The notes under the pieces were generated by a model. It was not told the DNA's origin and ran no database searches. It was given only the letters and a program-made list of their open reading frames with translations. A DNA stretch of 64,000 bases from Caballeronia arationis (lineage in GTDB: Bacteria > Pseudomonadota > Gammaproteobacteria > Burkholderiales > Burkholderiaceae). The stretch covers positions 1 to 64,000 of the forward strand of contig NZ_FCOG02000019.1 in the NCBI RefSeq assembly GCF_001544975.2, given 5' to 3'. This document shows positions 20,392 to 28,527 of this stretch, in pieces; within the stretch, counting starts at the first letter, position 1; each line of letters opens with the position of its first letter. Made by a program: the position numbers and the translations under genes.

Positions 20392-21168
20392 TCAGCCGAT
20401 CGTCGCGATCACGGGCGCGTGATCCGACGGCTGATCCCACTTGCGCGGCACCTTGTCGACTTCGCAGGCCGAGCACTGCGCCGCCAGTTCCGCCGACAGC
20501 AGGATGTGGTCGATGCGCAGCCCCGCATTGCGGCGAAACGCGAGCATGCGGTAATCCCACCACGTGAAGAGCTTCTCGGGCTGCTCGAACTTGCGAAACG
20601 CATCGGTCAGACCCAGTTCCATGAGCCGCACGAAGTGCGCGCGTTCCTCCGGCGAAACCAGGTTCTGTCCTTCCCAGGCTTTCGGATCGTGCACGTCGCG
20701 GTCGTCGGGCGCGATGTTGTAGTCGCCCGCCAGCGCGAGCTTCGGATGCAGCTTCATTTCGGCGCTGATCCAGTCGTGCAGCGCGTCGAGCCAGCGCATC
20801 TTGTAGGCGAACTTCTCGCTGCCGACCGCCTGTCCGTTCGGAAAATACGCCGACACGATGCGCACGCCTTCAATCGTCGCAGCGATCACGCGCTGCTGCG
20901 GATCGTCGAAGCCGGGGATGTTGCGCAAGATGCTGGCTTCGTCGACGTCGACACCGTCGCGCACCAGGATGCCGACGCCGTTGTAGGTCTTCTGCCCCGC
21001 GAACCAGCTTTTGAAGCCGGCGGCTTCGAAGTCGGCGCGCGGGAATTTCTCGTCGGGGAGCTTGAGTTCCTGCAGGCACAGCACGTCGACACGGCTCAGT
21101 TCGAGCCAGTCGATCACATGCTGCTGGCGGACTTTGAGGGAATTGACGTTCCAGGTGGCGATTTTCAT
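20392..21168 (-). CDS. xthA: exodeoxyribonuclease III
   Basis: XthA is an AP endonuclease and 3'-5' exonuclease of base-excision repair. The 258-residue protein shows the EEP-fold signatures: MKIATWNVNSLKVR at the start, VLCLQELKL (metal-binding Glu), GDYNIAPDDRDVHDP (catalytic Asp/Asn), LRIDHILLS and SDHAPVIATIG (Asp-His) at the end. The start is the ATG at 21168; in-frame extension upstream is unconserved and the family begins exactly at MKIATWNVN. It is convergent with ntrC. Confidence 0.96.
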   Translation of the reverse strand: MKIATWNVNSLKVRQQHVIDWLELSRVDVLCLQELKLPDEKFPRADFEAAGFKSWFAGQKTYNGVGILVRDGVDVDEASILRNIPGFDDPQQRVIAATIEGVRIVSAYFPNGQAVGSEKFAYKMRWLDALHDWISAEMKLHPKLALAGDYNIAPDDRDVHDPKAWEGQNLVSPEERAHFVRLMELGLTDAFRKFEQPEKLFTWWDYRMLAFRRNAGLRIDHILLSAELAAQCSACEVDKVPRKWDQPSDHAPVIATIG

Positions 21169-21412
21169 GATGATGAGCGGATATCTGATGTCGGGAGGCG
21201 GCATGCGGGAGCGCCGGGCGGCTGCCGCATGCATGCTGTCGGCCCGCGCTGGCAAGGCACGGGTGAACCGCGGTGGTTGACCGAGATCATAACCGTCGTG
21301 ATTCGAAAGCGAAAACCATCGACGCGACTGTCCGCGCGGTACGAACGCGCAACGGCCGTTTCCGGCGCGGCGGGTGTCGGCGATTCGCGTCGAAGGGATT
21401 GCCGTGCGCGGG

Positions 21413-22399
21413 CTAGGCAGGTTGCGGCGACGCGTCCGGCGGCTCGATGCCGAGCAGCGTAAGGCCTTTGCGCACGGTCGCGGCAACGTCTTCTTCCCGT
21501 TCGCAGGCAAGGAATCGCGCCTCCTTGCCGGCCGCTATGTCGAACACCGCCACCTTGTTCGGGTGGATCGCCAGCCCGCGCTGCGTCGCCATCACTTCGA
21601 CGACGTGCCAGTCGCGCGACACGAGGTCGCCGCCCGGTCCGATCATCCCGTGGCCGTCCGACACCACATCGGCTGCGGTGCGGCCGGGACCGGGAACCAC
21701 GGAATGCAATGTGGCTTCGAAGACCACCGTGCAGCGCGAGTGCTCGACGGCGTTGCGCAGCATCGTCTCCAGATGAGCGTGGTCCCAGGGCACGGCGCGG
21801 TCGGCACGCTTGCCGAGAACGAATTCGTCGAACCAGACTGCGTATCCCTGAGCCTTCAGATACGTCGCGAGCTGGTGCGCGCGGTCGGCGTGCCGCCGGG
21901 TCTTGTAACTCACGAACACGTCGTACGGCGTTGAGTCGAGTACCGGCGGCGGTTGAAGCTGAATGACGTCGAAGAGGCGCGACTCCCCGAGTCCGGCTGC
22001 CTTCCGTCCGAGCGTGGCCCAGATCAGCACCGTGTTGAAGATCGACTCCGCGACGGTCCGGTAGACATCGCCCCGGTCTTCGCGGTCGGCTGCATCCTTG
22101 AATCGTTGCGCGGCGTCGCACACGCTCTCCCTGACCGCCGGGTCTGCGTCCTTGAGATGCTCGTTCATTTTTTCAACGGCAGCGGCCGCGGCCTGAACCA
22201 GCGCGCGCAGGGCCGTCCACTGTTCGTCATCGACGGCTTGCGCGGGCACGGGCACCCCGGGCAGCGACCAGTCCGTCGCTTCGTGGAACAGCAGGCCCCA
22301 GTCGGCCCACTGATCGTTGCCCACGTGGGACCAGAACTCGTGGAAAGTCCCCGCGTCGCGGGCCTGAGAGAGACGGTTCAGGACGAGAACGGCTGTCAT
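21413..22399 (-). CDS. TIR-domain protein, candidate NAD(+)-consuming effector
   Basis: The 328-residue cytoplasmic protein has two parts. Residues 1-155 are mainly helical and match no family I can name. Residues ~158-315 form a TIR domain: YDVFVSYKTRRHADRAHQLA (strand A and helix A), GYAVWFDEFVLGKR (box 2 region), HSRCTVVFEA, and SRDWHVVE (261-268), which lines up with the CKDWVHKE motif of SARM1 that holds the catalytic glutamate; here that would be Glu268. Start: ATG 22399 follows GGAGG by 11 bases, while longer in-frame versions lack such a site. It is flanked by xthA and a CodA-like gene with no obvious immune partner (no Argonaute, STING or CBASS gene nearby). NADase activity and defence are inference. 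Confidence 0.78.
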   Translation of the reverse strand: MTAVLVLNRLSQARDAGTFHEFWSHVGNDQWADWGLLFHEATDWSLPGVPVPAQAVDDEQWTALRALVQAAAAAVEKMNEHLKDADPAVRESVCDAAQRFKDAADREDRGDVYRTVAESIFNTVLIWATLGRKAAGLGESRLFDVIQLQPPPVLDSTPYDVFVSYKTRRHADRAHQLATYLKAQGYAVWFDEFVLGKRADRAVPWDHAHLETMLRNAVEHSRCTVVFEATLHSVVPGPGRTAADVVSDGHGMIGPGGDLVSRDWHVVEVMATQRGLAIHPNKVAVFDIAAGKEARFLACEREEDVAATVRKGLTLLGIEPPDASPQPA

Positions 22400-22634
22400 G
22401 ACGGTGAAGTCCTCCAGAACGGCCTGCCTGACCTGCCGGGCGCGCGAAGAGCACGGGTTCCTCTCCGACTCTATCACCGAACCGAAGCGCCGCTGCTGCG
22501 GGTCGCGTTCTTCGAAGCCCATCGACCGGGCCGCTTTGTATATGTCACGCCCGCCAGCGTGCACGCATTTTCTGTCCCGCTACAATCATCTGAACGGACC
22601 ATACTCAAGTCTCCGCACGCCAAAGGAATCGCCA

Positions 22635-23909
22635 ATGGACCTCATAATCCGCCGCGCCGCGCTCGCCCGTTCCCGCGATGCAGTCGACATTGGGATAGAA
22701 GCCGGCCGCATCGCTGCGATCGAGCCGCGCCTCTCGGCCACCGCACGCGAAGAGATCGACGCGGACGGTTCGCTCGTCACCGCGCCTTTCGTCGACGCGC
22801 ACTTCCACATGGACGCGACGCTCTCCTACGGCCTGCCGCGCGTGAACGCGTCGGGGACGCTGCTCGAAGGCATCGCGCTCTGGGGCGAACTGAAGCCCGA
22901 GCTGACGCAGGAAGCGCTCGTCGAGCGCGCGATGCAGTATTGCGACTGGGCCGTCGCGCGCGGCCTGCTCGCGATCCGCTCGCACGTCGACGTATGCGAC
23001 CCGCGCCTGCTTGCCGTCGAGGCGCTGCTCGAAGTGAAGCGTCGCGTGAAGCCGTATCTCGACTTGCAACTCGTCGCGTTTCCGCAGGACGGCGTGTTGC
23101 GCAGCGCGGGCGCGTTCGAGAACCTGAAGCGCGCGATCGCGCTCGGCGTCGACGTCGTCGGCGGAATTCCGCATTTCGAACGCACGATGGCGGACGGCGC
23201 GGCGTCGGTGAAACTGCTGTGCGAATTCGCGGCAGAGAGGGGCCTGCGCGTCGACATGCATTGCGACGAAAGCGACGACCCGATGTCGCGCCACATCGAA
23301 ACGCTGGCTGCCGAAACACATCGTCTCGGCTTGCAGGGACGCGTGACGGGCTCGCATCTCACGTCGATGCATTCGATGGACAACTACTACGTCAGCAAGC
23401 TGATTCCGCTGATGCGCGAATCGGGCGTCGCGGCGATCGCGAATCCGCTCATCAACATCACGCTGCAGGGCCGCTCCGACACCTATCCGAAACGGCGTGG
23501 CATGACGCGCGTGCCGGAGCTGCTGGCGGCGGGCGTCGATGTCGCGTTCGGTCACGACTGCGTGATGGACCCGTGGTACAGCCTCGGCTCCGGCGACATG
23601 CTCGAAGTCGCGCATATGGGACTGCACGTCGCGCAGATGACGGGCATCGACGGCATGCGCGCCGCGTTCGATGCGGTGACAACGACGCCCGCGCGCATTC
23701 TCGGGATCGAAGGCTACGGGATCGAAGTGGGCTGCAACGCGGACTGCGTCGTGCTCGACGCGCGCGATCCGGTCGAGGCGATCCGGCTGCGCGCCGCGCG
23801 CACGGCGGTGATCCGGCGCGGCAAGGTGGTGAGCCGCTCGCCTTCGATGCGCGCGAGCCTCGCGCTGGAAGGGCGGCCGGCGGGAGTGAACTTCAGGCTC
23901 GAACGCTAA
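22635..23909 (+). CDS. CodA-like cytosine deaminase / amidohydrolase
   Basis: A 424-residue metal-dependent hydrolase of the cytosine deaminase branch. The metal ligands His56 and His58 lie in DAHFHMD; CodA-like context follows (GTLLEGIALWGELKP, RSHVDVCDP), then the substrate/metal motif MHCDESDD and the catalytic Asp region GHDCVMDPWYSLGSGDML. It resembles E. coli CodA over its whole length, but the exact substrate (cytosine, isocytosine, creatinine or other) cannot be settled from sequence, so no symbol is given. I start at ATG 22635 (MDLIIRRA, preceded by AAGGA). No permease neighbour such as codB. It is divergent from the TIR gene. Confidence 0.85.
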   Translation: MDLIIRRAALARSRDAVDIGIEAGRIAAIEPRLSATAREEIDADGSLVTAPFVDAHFHMDATLSYGLPRVNASGTLLEGIALWGELKPELTQEALVERAMQYCDWAVARGLLAIRSHVDVCDPRLLAVEALLEVKRRVKPYLDLQLVAFPQDGVLRSAGAFENLKRAIALGVDVVGGIPHFERTMADGAASVKLLCEFAAERGLRVDMHCDESDDPMSRHIETLAAETHRLGLQGRVTGSHLTSMHSMDNYYVSKLIPLMRESGVAAIANPLINITLQGRSDTYPKRRGMTRVPELLAAGVDVAFGHDCVMDPWYSLGSGDMLEVAHMGLHVAQMTGIDGMRAAFDAVTTTPARILGIEGYGIEVGCNADCVVLDARDPVEAIRLRAARTAVIRRGKVVSRSPSMRASLALEGRPAGVNFRLER

Positions 23910-23938
23910 AAAACAAAGGCCCTCGAAAGGGCCTTTGT
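23908..23938. terminator. terminator between codA-like gene and prlC
   Basis: Stem ACAAAGGCCC (23913-23922) with GGGCCTTTGT (23929-23938), loop TCGAAA. The A tract 23908-23912 gives a T tail on the minus strand, so it best serves prlC; it could also slow plus-strand transcripts. Confidence 0.75.
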
Positions 23939-23962
23939 GTCACTGCGAGTCTGCAACGAAGA

Positions 23963-26104
23963 TCAGTCGACGCGCAGATGCACCGCGTCCGCCGTCATGC
24001 CGTTATGGCGCAGGAGGGCGTCGATGTTCGGCTCCCGCCCGCGAAACGCCTTGAACGATTCCATCGCGGGCCGGCTGCCGCCCACTTCGAGAATCTCGCG
24101 GCGGTACCGCACGCCCGTCTCGGCATCGAGCACCGAGCGGTTCGACAATTTCGCCGCTTCCTCGAAGGCCGCATACGCATCCGCCGACAGCACTTCCGCC
24201 CACTTGTAGCTGTAGTAGCCCGCTGAATATCCGCCCGCGAAAATGTGGCTGAACGTGTTCGGCCAGCGCGAGAACGGCGCCTGCGGCACCACATGGAACT
24301 TCTCGTTGATCTCGCGGGCGACGTCGTTGACGCTCTTGCCTTCGTCGCGCGACGGGTCGTAGGACGTGTGCAGCACCATGTCGAACATCGAGAAGACGAT
24401 CTGCCGCAGCGTGCCGAGGCCGCTCTGGAAATTCTTCGCGGCGAGCATTTTGTCGAAGAGCTCGCGCGGCAGCGGCGCGCCGGTTTCGACGTGCGCGGAC
24501 ATGTCGGTGAGGACGTCCCACTCCCAGCAGAAGTTTTCCATGAACTGCGACGGCAGTTCGACAGCATCCCACTCCACGCCGTTGATGCCCGACACGCCCA
24601 TTTCATCGATGCGCGTCAGCATGTGATGCAGCCCGTGTCCGAACTCGTGGAAGAGCGTGATGACTTCGTCGTGTGTGAAGCACGCCGGCTTCCCGCCGAC
24701 GGGCGCGGAGAAGTTGCACGTCAGGTACGCGACGGGCGTCTGCACGTTGCCGCCCGCGAGCTTGTGACGCGAACGCGCATCGTCCATCCAGGCGCCGCCG
24801 CGCTTGCCTTCGCGCGCGTACAGGTCGAGATAGAACTGTGCGACGAGCGAGCCGTCCTTGTTCTCGACGCGGAAAAAGCGCACGTCCGGATGCCAGACGG
24901 CCGCTTCGTCACGGCGGATCGCCACGCCGAAGAGCGTCTCCGTGACCTTGAATAGGCCCTTCAACACCGCTTCCTGCGGGAAGTACTGCTTCACCTCGTT
25001 TTCCGAGAACGAATAGCGCTGCTGGCGCAGGCGCTCGGCAGCGAAGGTCGCGTCCCACGGCAGCAGCTCGGGCATGCCGAGTTCGGTCGCGGCGAATGCG
25101 CGCAGTTCCATCCAGTCGTTTTCGGCGTGCGGACGCGCGCGCTTTGCGAGGTCTTCGAGGAATGCGATCACCTGCGCGGGCGACTCGGCCATCTTCGGCG
25201 CCAGCGATACTTCCGCGAAGTTCTGGTAGCCGAGCGTATGCGCTTCTTCGGCGCGCAGCTTCAGGTTCTCGGCGACGTTCGCGGTGTTGTCCCATTCGGC
25301 CTTGCCGTCGCCGTACATCGGGCCGAGCTCGGACGCGCGCGTCACGTAGGCGCGATACATCGCCTCGCGCAGCGGGCGGTGTTCGGCGTATTGCATCACC
25401 GGGAAATACGACGGGAAGTGCAGCGTGAACTTCCAGCCGTCCTTGCCGTCCTTCTGCGCGGCTTCGCGCGCCGCCTGGACTACGTCTTCCGGCAGTCCCG
25501 CGAGTTCGCGCTCGTTCGTGACGAAATGGGCGAACGCGTTGGTGGCATCGAGGACGTGGTCGGAGAAGCCCTTCGACAGCGCCGCCTGTTCTTCCTGCAA
25601 CTGCGCGAAGCGCGGCTTGCGGTCCTCGGGCAGTTCGGCGCCTGACAGGCGGAAATCGCGCAGGGAGTTTTCGAGGATCTTCTTGCGTTCCGGTGAGAGC
25701 GTGGCGAACTCGTCGCCGGCTGCGATCGCCTTGTATTTTTCGTAGAGCGCGAGATTCTGGCCGACGCTCGCCCAGAATTCGGTCACGCGCGGCAGGTTTT
25801 CGCCGTAGACGGCGCGCAGCTCGGGCGTATCGGCGACGGCGTTCAGATGCCCCGCGACGCTCCACGCGCGCGACAGCTGCTCGGAAGCCGATTCGACGGA
25901 CTGGACGATGTCTTTCCAGGTGGCGGGCGTGGCGGGCGCGCTCGCGTGCTCGACGGCGGCCTTCGCTGCGGCGAGCAGTTCGTCGAGCGCGGGCGTCACG
26001 TGTTCGGGTTTGATCTCGCCGAAACGCGGCAAGTCGGAGAAATCGAGCAGCGGGTTGGGCGGATTGGCCTGATCCGCTGACGTGGCTAACGTGGTGTCGC
26101 TCAT
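23963..26104 (-). CDS. prlC: oligopeptidase A (M3 metallopeptidase)
   Basis: PrlC/OpdA is a cytoplasmic zinc peptidase that degrades short peptides, including cleaved signal peptides. The 713-residue protein has the M3 zinc motif HEFGHGLHHMLT, with the third ligand in GVEWDAVELPSQFMENF. Length and sequence match the family throughout (NPLLDFSDLPRFGEIKPEHV at the start). It precedes, on the opposite side of a terminator, the CodA-like gene. folD lies 154 bases upstream on the same strand. Confidence 0.95.
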   Translation of the reverse strand: MSDTTLATSADQANPPNPLLDFSDLPRFGEIKPEHVTPALDELLAAAKAAVEHASAPATPATWKDIVQSVESASEQLSRAWSVAGHLNAVADTPELRAVYGENLPRVTEFWASVGQNLALYEKYKAIAAGDEFATLSPERKKILENSLRDFRLSGAELPEDRKPRFAQLQEEQAALSKGFSDHVLDATNAFAHFVTNERELAGLPEDVVQAAREAAQKDGKDGWKFTLHFPSYFPVMQYAEHRPLREAMYRAYVTRASELGPMYGDGKAEWDNTANVAENLKLRAEEAHTLGYQNFAEVSLAPKMAESPAQVIAFLEDLAKRARPHAENDWMELRAFAATELGMPELLPWDATFAAERLRQQRYSFSENEVKQYFPQEAVLKGLFKVTETLFGVAIRRDEAAVWHPDVRFFRVENKDGSLVAQFYLDLYAREGKRGGAWMDDARSRHKLAGGNVQTPVAYLTCNFSAPVGGKPACFTHDEVITLFHEFGHGLHHMLTRIDEMGVSGINGVEWDAVELPSQFMENFCWEWDVLTDMSAHVETGAPLPRELFDKMLAAKNFQSGLGTLRQIVFSMFDMVLHTSYDPSRDEGKSVNDVAREINEKFHVVPQAPFSRWPNTFSHIFAGGYSAGYYSYKWAEVLSADAYAAFEEAAKLSNRSVLDAETGVRYRREILEVGGSRPAMESFKAFRGREPNIDALLRHNGMTADAVHLRVD

Positions 26105-26258
26105 GGCTCTCCCGGTCTCGTGTAAGGGGCAGGGCGCGGACGCCCGGCCGTGTTCTTTCGTGGCTACAGCCCGATTATTGGGGTGATGAGAGCAAATCTC
26201 AAATCGATTGTCCCTACGGACGCGATTGATGCGATGCGCAGGCGCAGCGCGCCGCCGC

Positions 26259-27128
26259 TCAAATCGCCTGTGCCTGCCGTTGCGCCGCGCGCTCGGCCGC
26301 CTCGATCGTGTTGACGAGCAGCATCGTGATCGTCATCGGGCCGACGCCGCCCGGCACCGGCGTGATGAAGCCGGCCACTTCCCGCACGCCCGCGAAATCG
26401 ACGTCGCCGCAGAGCTTGCCCGCCTCGTCGCGGTTCATGCCGACGTCGATCACCGTCGCGCCCGGCTTCACCATCTCGGCGCTGAGCACGTTACGCTTGC
26501 CGACCGCCGCGACGACCACATCCGCGTTCCTCGTGTGCGCGGCGAGGTCGCGCGTCTTGCTATGGCAGATCGTGACGGTCGCGCCGGCTTCGAGCAACAG
26601 CAGCGCCATCGGCTTGCCGACGATATTGGAACGCCCGATCACGACCGCGTTCGCGCCCTTCAGGTCGATCGCGTACTCCTGGAACATTTTCATCACGCCA
26701 TACGGCGTGCACGGGCGAAAGAGCGGCTTGCCGGTCAGAAGCGCGCCCGCATTGGCGACGTGAAAGCCGTCGACGTCCTTTTCCGGGGCGATCGCCTCGA
26801 TGACCTTGTGGCTGTCGATGTGCGCGGGCAGCGGCAGCTGCACGAGAATGCCGTGGATCGCCGGATTGCGGTTGAGCGTTTCGATATGGGCGAGCAGGTC
26901 GGCTTCGGAGAGCGACGCGGGAAAGCGGTCGAACACCGAGGAGAGGCCGTTGTCCTGGCATGCCTTCACCTTGTTGCGCACGTAGACTTCGCTCGCCGGA
27001 TTGTCGCCGACCAGCACGACGGCCAGGCCCGGCTGGTGCCCGCGGGCGGTGAGGGCGGCGGCGCGGGTGGCGACATCGGTACGGAGTTTCTTGGACAGGG
27101 CGGTGCCGTCGATGAGTTGGGCAGTCAT
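26259..27128 (-). CDS. folD: methylenetetrahydrofolate dehydrogenase / cyclohydrolase
   Basis: FolD interconverts 5,10-methylene- and 10-formyl-tetrahydrofolate, using NADP, in one-carbon metabolism. The 289-residue protein shows [13 protein letters not shown] (catalytic Lys in the Y-x3-K motif), [18 protein letters not shown], the Rossmann [15 protein letters not shown] and the C-terminal [17 protein letters not shown] use ATG 27128 (MTAQLIDG), which matches the usual family start; an in-frame ATG 24 bases further up adds an unconserved octapeptide. A TATAAT on the minus strand at 27424-27419 would give a leader near 280 bases. Confidence 0.96.
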   Translation of the reverse strand: MTAQLIDGTALSKKLRTDVATRAAALTARGHQPGLAVVLVGDNPASEVYVRNKVKACQDNGLSSVFDRFPASLSEADLLAHIETLNRNPAIHGILVQLPLPAHIDSHKVIEAIAPEKDVDGFHVANAGALLTGKPLFRPCTPYGVMKMFQEYAIDLKGANAVVIGRSNIVGKPMALLLLEAGATVTICHSKTRDLAAHTRNADVVVAAVGKRNVLSAEMVKPGATVIDVGMNRDEAGKLCGDVDFAGVREVAGFITPVPGGVGPMTITMLLVNTIEAAERAAQRQAQAI

Positions 27129-27509
27129 GGCAAATCGGTCGAGAGTAGGCAAGTGGTGTGATGCGGGCGGCTTTCGCGGCGTGCGCTTGGGCGCCTTTCG
27201 TGGCGACGGTTTCGACTATGGGCGGCGGGGTTCGGGTCGCGTTCGGGCGCGGCCTGGGGCGGCTCCGCAAGTTTTGCGGACAGGCGCCGGTTGAAACGCG
27301 GCGTGGCCGGAGCGATCGGCGATGCTCACGCCCTGAACGGCGCGCTTTGCAACCGGCTCACAACCGCTCGAACCCGTGCCCGGAAATCGATTGGGACGGC
27401 GCTGATGGAAAGAGCGAAATTATACCGCTTCGGGCTGGCGTCTTGCCCGGCGAGGCCCGGCGGCGGGCCTCGCTCGTCCTGCGCGACAACTTTGCAGCGT
27501 CCGACGGTT
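27129..27509. other. 381-base noncoding region upstream of folD
   Basis: No supported gene. On the minus strand TATAAT lies at 27424-27419 without a clear -35. A perfect 10-bp hairpin, GCGAGGCCCG / loop GCGG / CGGGCCTCGC, lies at 27450-27473 just upstream of it and has no T tract; it may end the DUF2950 transcript poorly or be a structural element. The stretch 27130-27410 would be folD leader if that -10 is used. Confidence 0.45.
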
Positions 27510-28460
27510 TCAGGGCGAGACCGGCTGCCAGCTGTCGTCGGGATCGAACTGGCGCAGGGCGGCAGCGGCTGTCGCCGTCGACGGTCCCAGGTTCTTCTGG
27601 TAGACCTGACCGTCCTGATTGACGATGAACGTCATCACGCCGGACTTGCCGTATTGCGCCGGCCACGCGACGAGACCGAAGCCCTTCGACATCTCGCCGC
27701 CGCTCACGTAGCTTGCGGCGCCGCCTTTCGCGTGCGGACCTTGCGCCGTGAGGATCTTGAAGTGATAGCCGTGATAGGCGTCGGCGGGCAGGGTGTGGTT
27801 CGGCATCGTCGCGGCGAGGGGCCCGAGCGGGCTCTCCGGCTCGCCGGGCGCGCTGTCCCAGTAGAGGCCGTCGCGCTTGCCCGGCGTGCTCACGAATCGC
27901 TGCGCGTAGTGCTGCTGCTGCTTCTGGTAATCCTGCTGGGCATCGACGTAGCCGAGCGCGGAGAGCATCGCCGAATGCTCGTTGCGGCCGATGCGCCGCG
28001 TCGTGATCTCGTCGCGCGCGGCGGGCAGGTCGAACTGCCAGCCCTTTGCGCGCTGCACGAGCGGGATCGGCAGCGTCCAGCCGCTGTCGCCGACTTCGAC
28101 GTGCGCGCTCGCCTGTCCGCCGAGCGGCGCGGCATCGTTGACGATGCGATGCTGCTTCGCCCACGCGCCGAGGTAATCGTAGATGTCCTGCTCGCCGATG
28201 TTGTCGGTCGGGATGAAGCGGCCGAAGTCCTTGCCGAGCACCTGACGCAGGGCGTCGTGATCGTTTCTCGCGATGGCGTCGGTGAACGCTTCGGCTGCGG
28301 CGTCCGGGCTCTGGTAAGTCGACTGTGCGTGAGCCGCCGGCGTGGCGATCAGCAGCACGGGGGCGGCCGCGAACGTGCCGAGCACGCCGATCGCGGTGAC
28401 CCACGCCGCGACGCGCGCGCGAAGGGCCCCGGACGGGACGATGAAGGAAAGTTGAGTCAT
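27510..28460 (-). CDS. DUF2950 family exported protein
   Basis: The 316-residue protein starts with a long signal peptide (residues ~1-46; ARVAAWVTAIGVLGTFAAAP and cleavage after TPAAHA). The mature part matches DUF2950: STYQSPDAAAEAFTDAIARND at its start, then YHFKILTAQGPHAKGG and GFGLVAWPAQYGKSGVMTFIV. The function of the family is unknown; it is periplasmic by prediction. The start is ATG 28460, with AGGAG upstream; the in-frame extension would lie over the Gly-rich coding region of the next gene. It follows the DUF3300 gene by 67 bases on the same strand, a pairing common in proteobacteria. Confidence 0.88.
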   Translation of the reverse strand: MTQLSFIVPSGALRARVAAWVTAIGVLGTFAAAPVLLIATPAAHAQSTYQSPDAAAEAFTDAIARNDHDALRQVLGKDFGRFIPTDNIGEQDIYDYLGAWAKQHRIVNDAAPLGGQASAHVEVGDSGWTLPIPLVQRAKGWQFDLPAARDEITTRRIGRNEHSAMLSALGYVDAQQDYQKQQQHYAQRFVSTPGKRDGLYWDSAPGEPESPLGPLAATMPNHTLPADAYHGYHFKILTAQGPHAKGGAASYVSGGEMSKGFGLVAWPAQYGKSGVMTFIVNQDGQVYQKNLGPSTATAAAALRQFDPDDSWQPVSP

Positions 28461-28527
28461 TGCTGGGCTCCTGAAGCTGATTGCGTCAAAACGTGAAGCA
28501 CGCGTGAGGCAGCGCGGCCGTGCGCGG

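Noticed and set aside
21169-21510. Extended N-terminus of XthA (over 110 residues upstream in frame)
   Set aside because: The extension is Arg/Ala-rich and unconserved; the enzyme family starts at MKIATWNVN.
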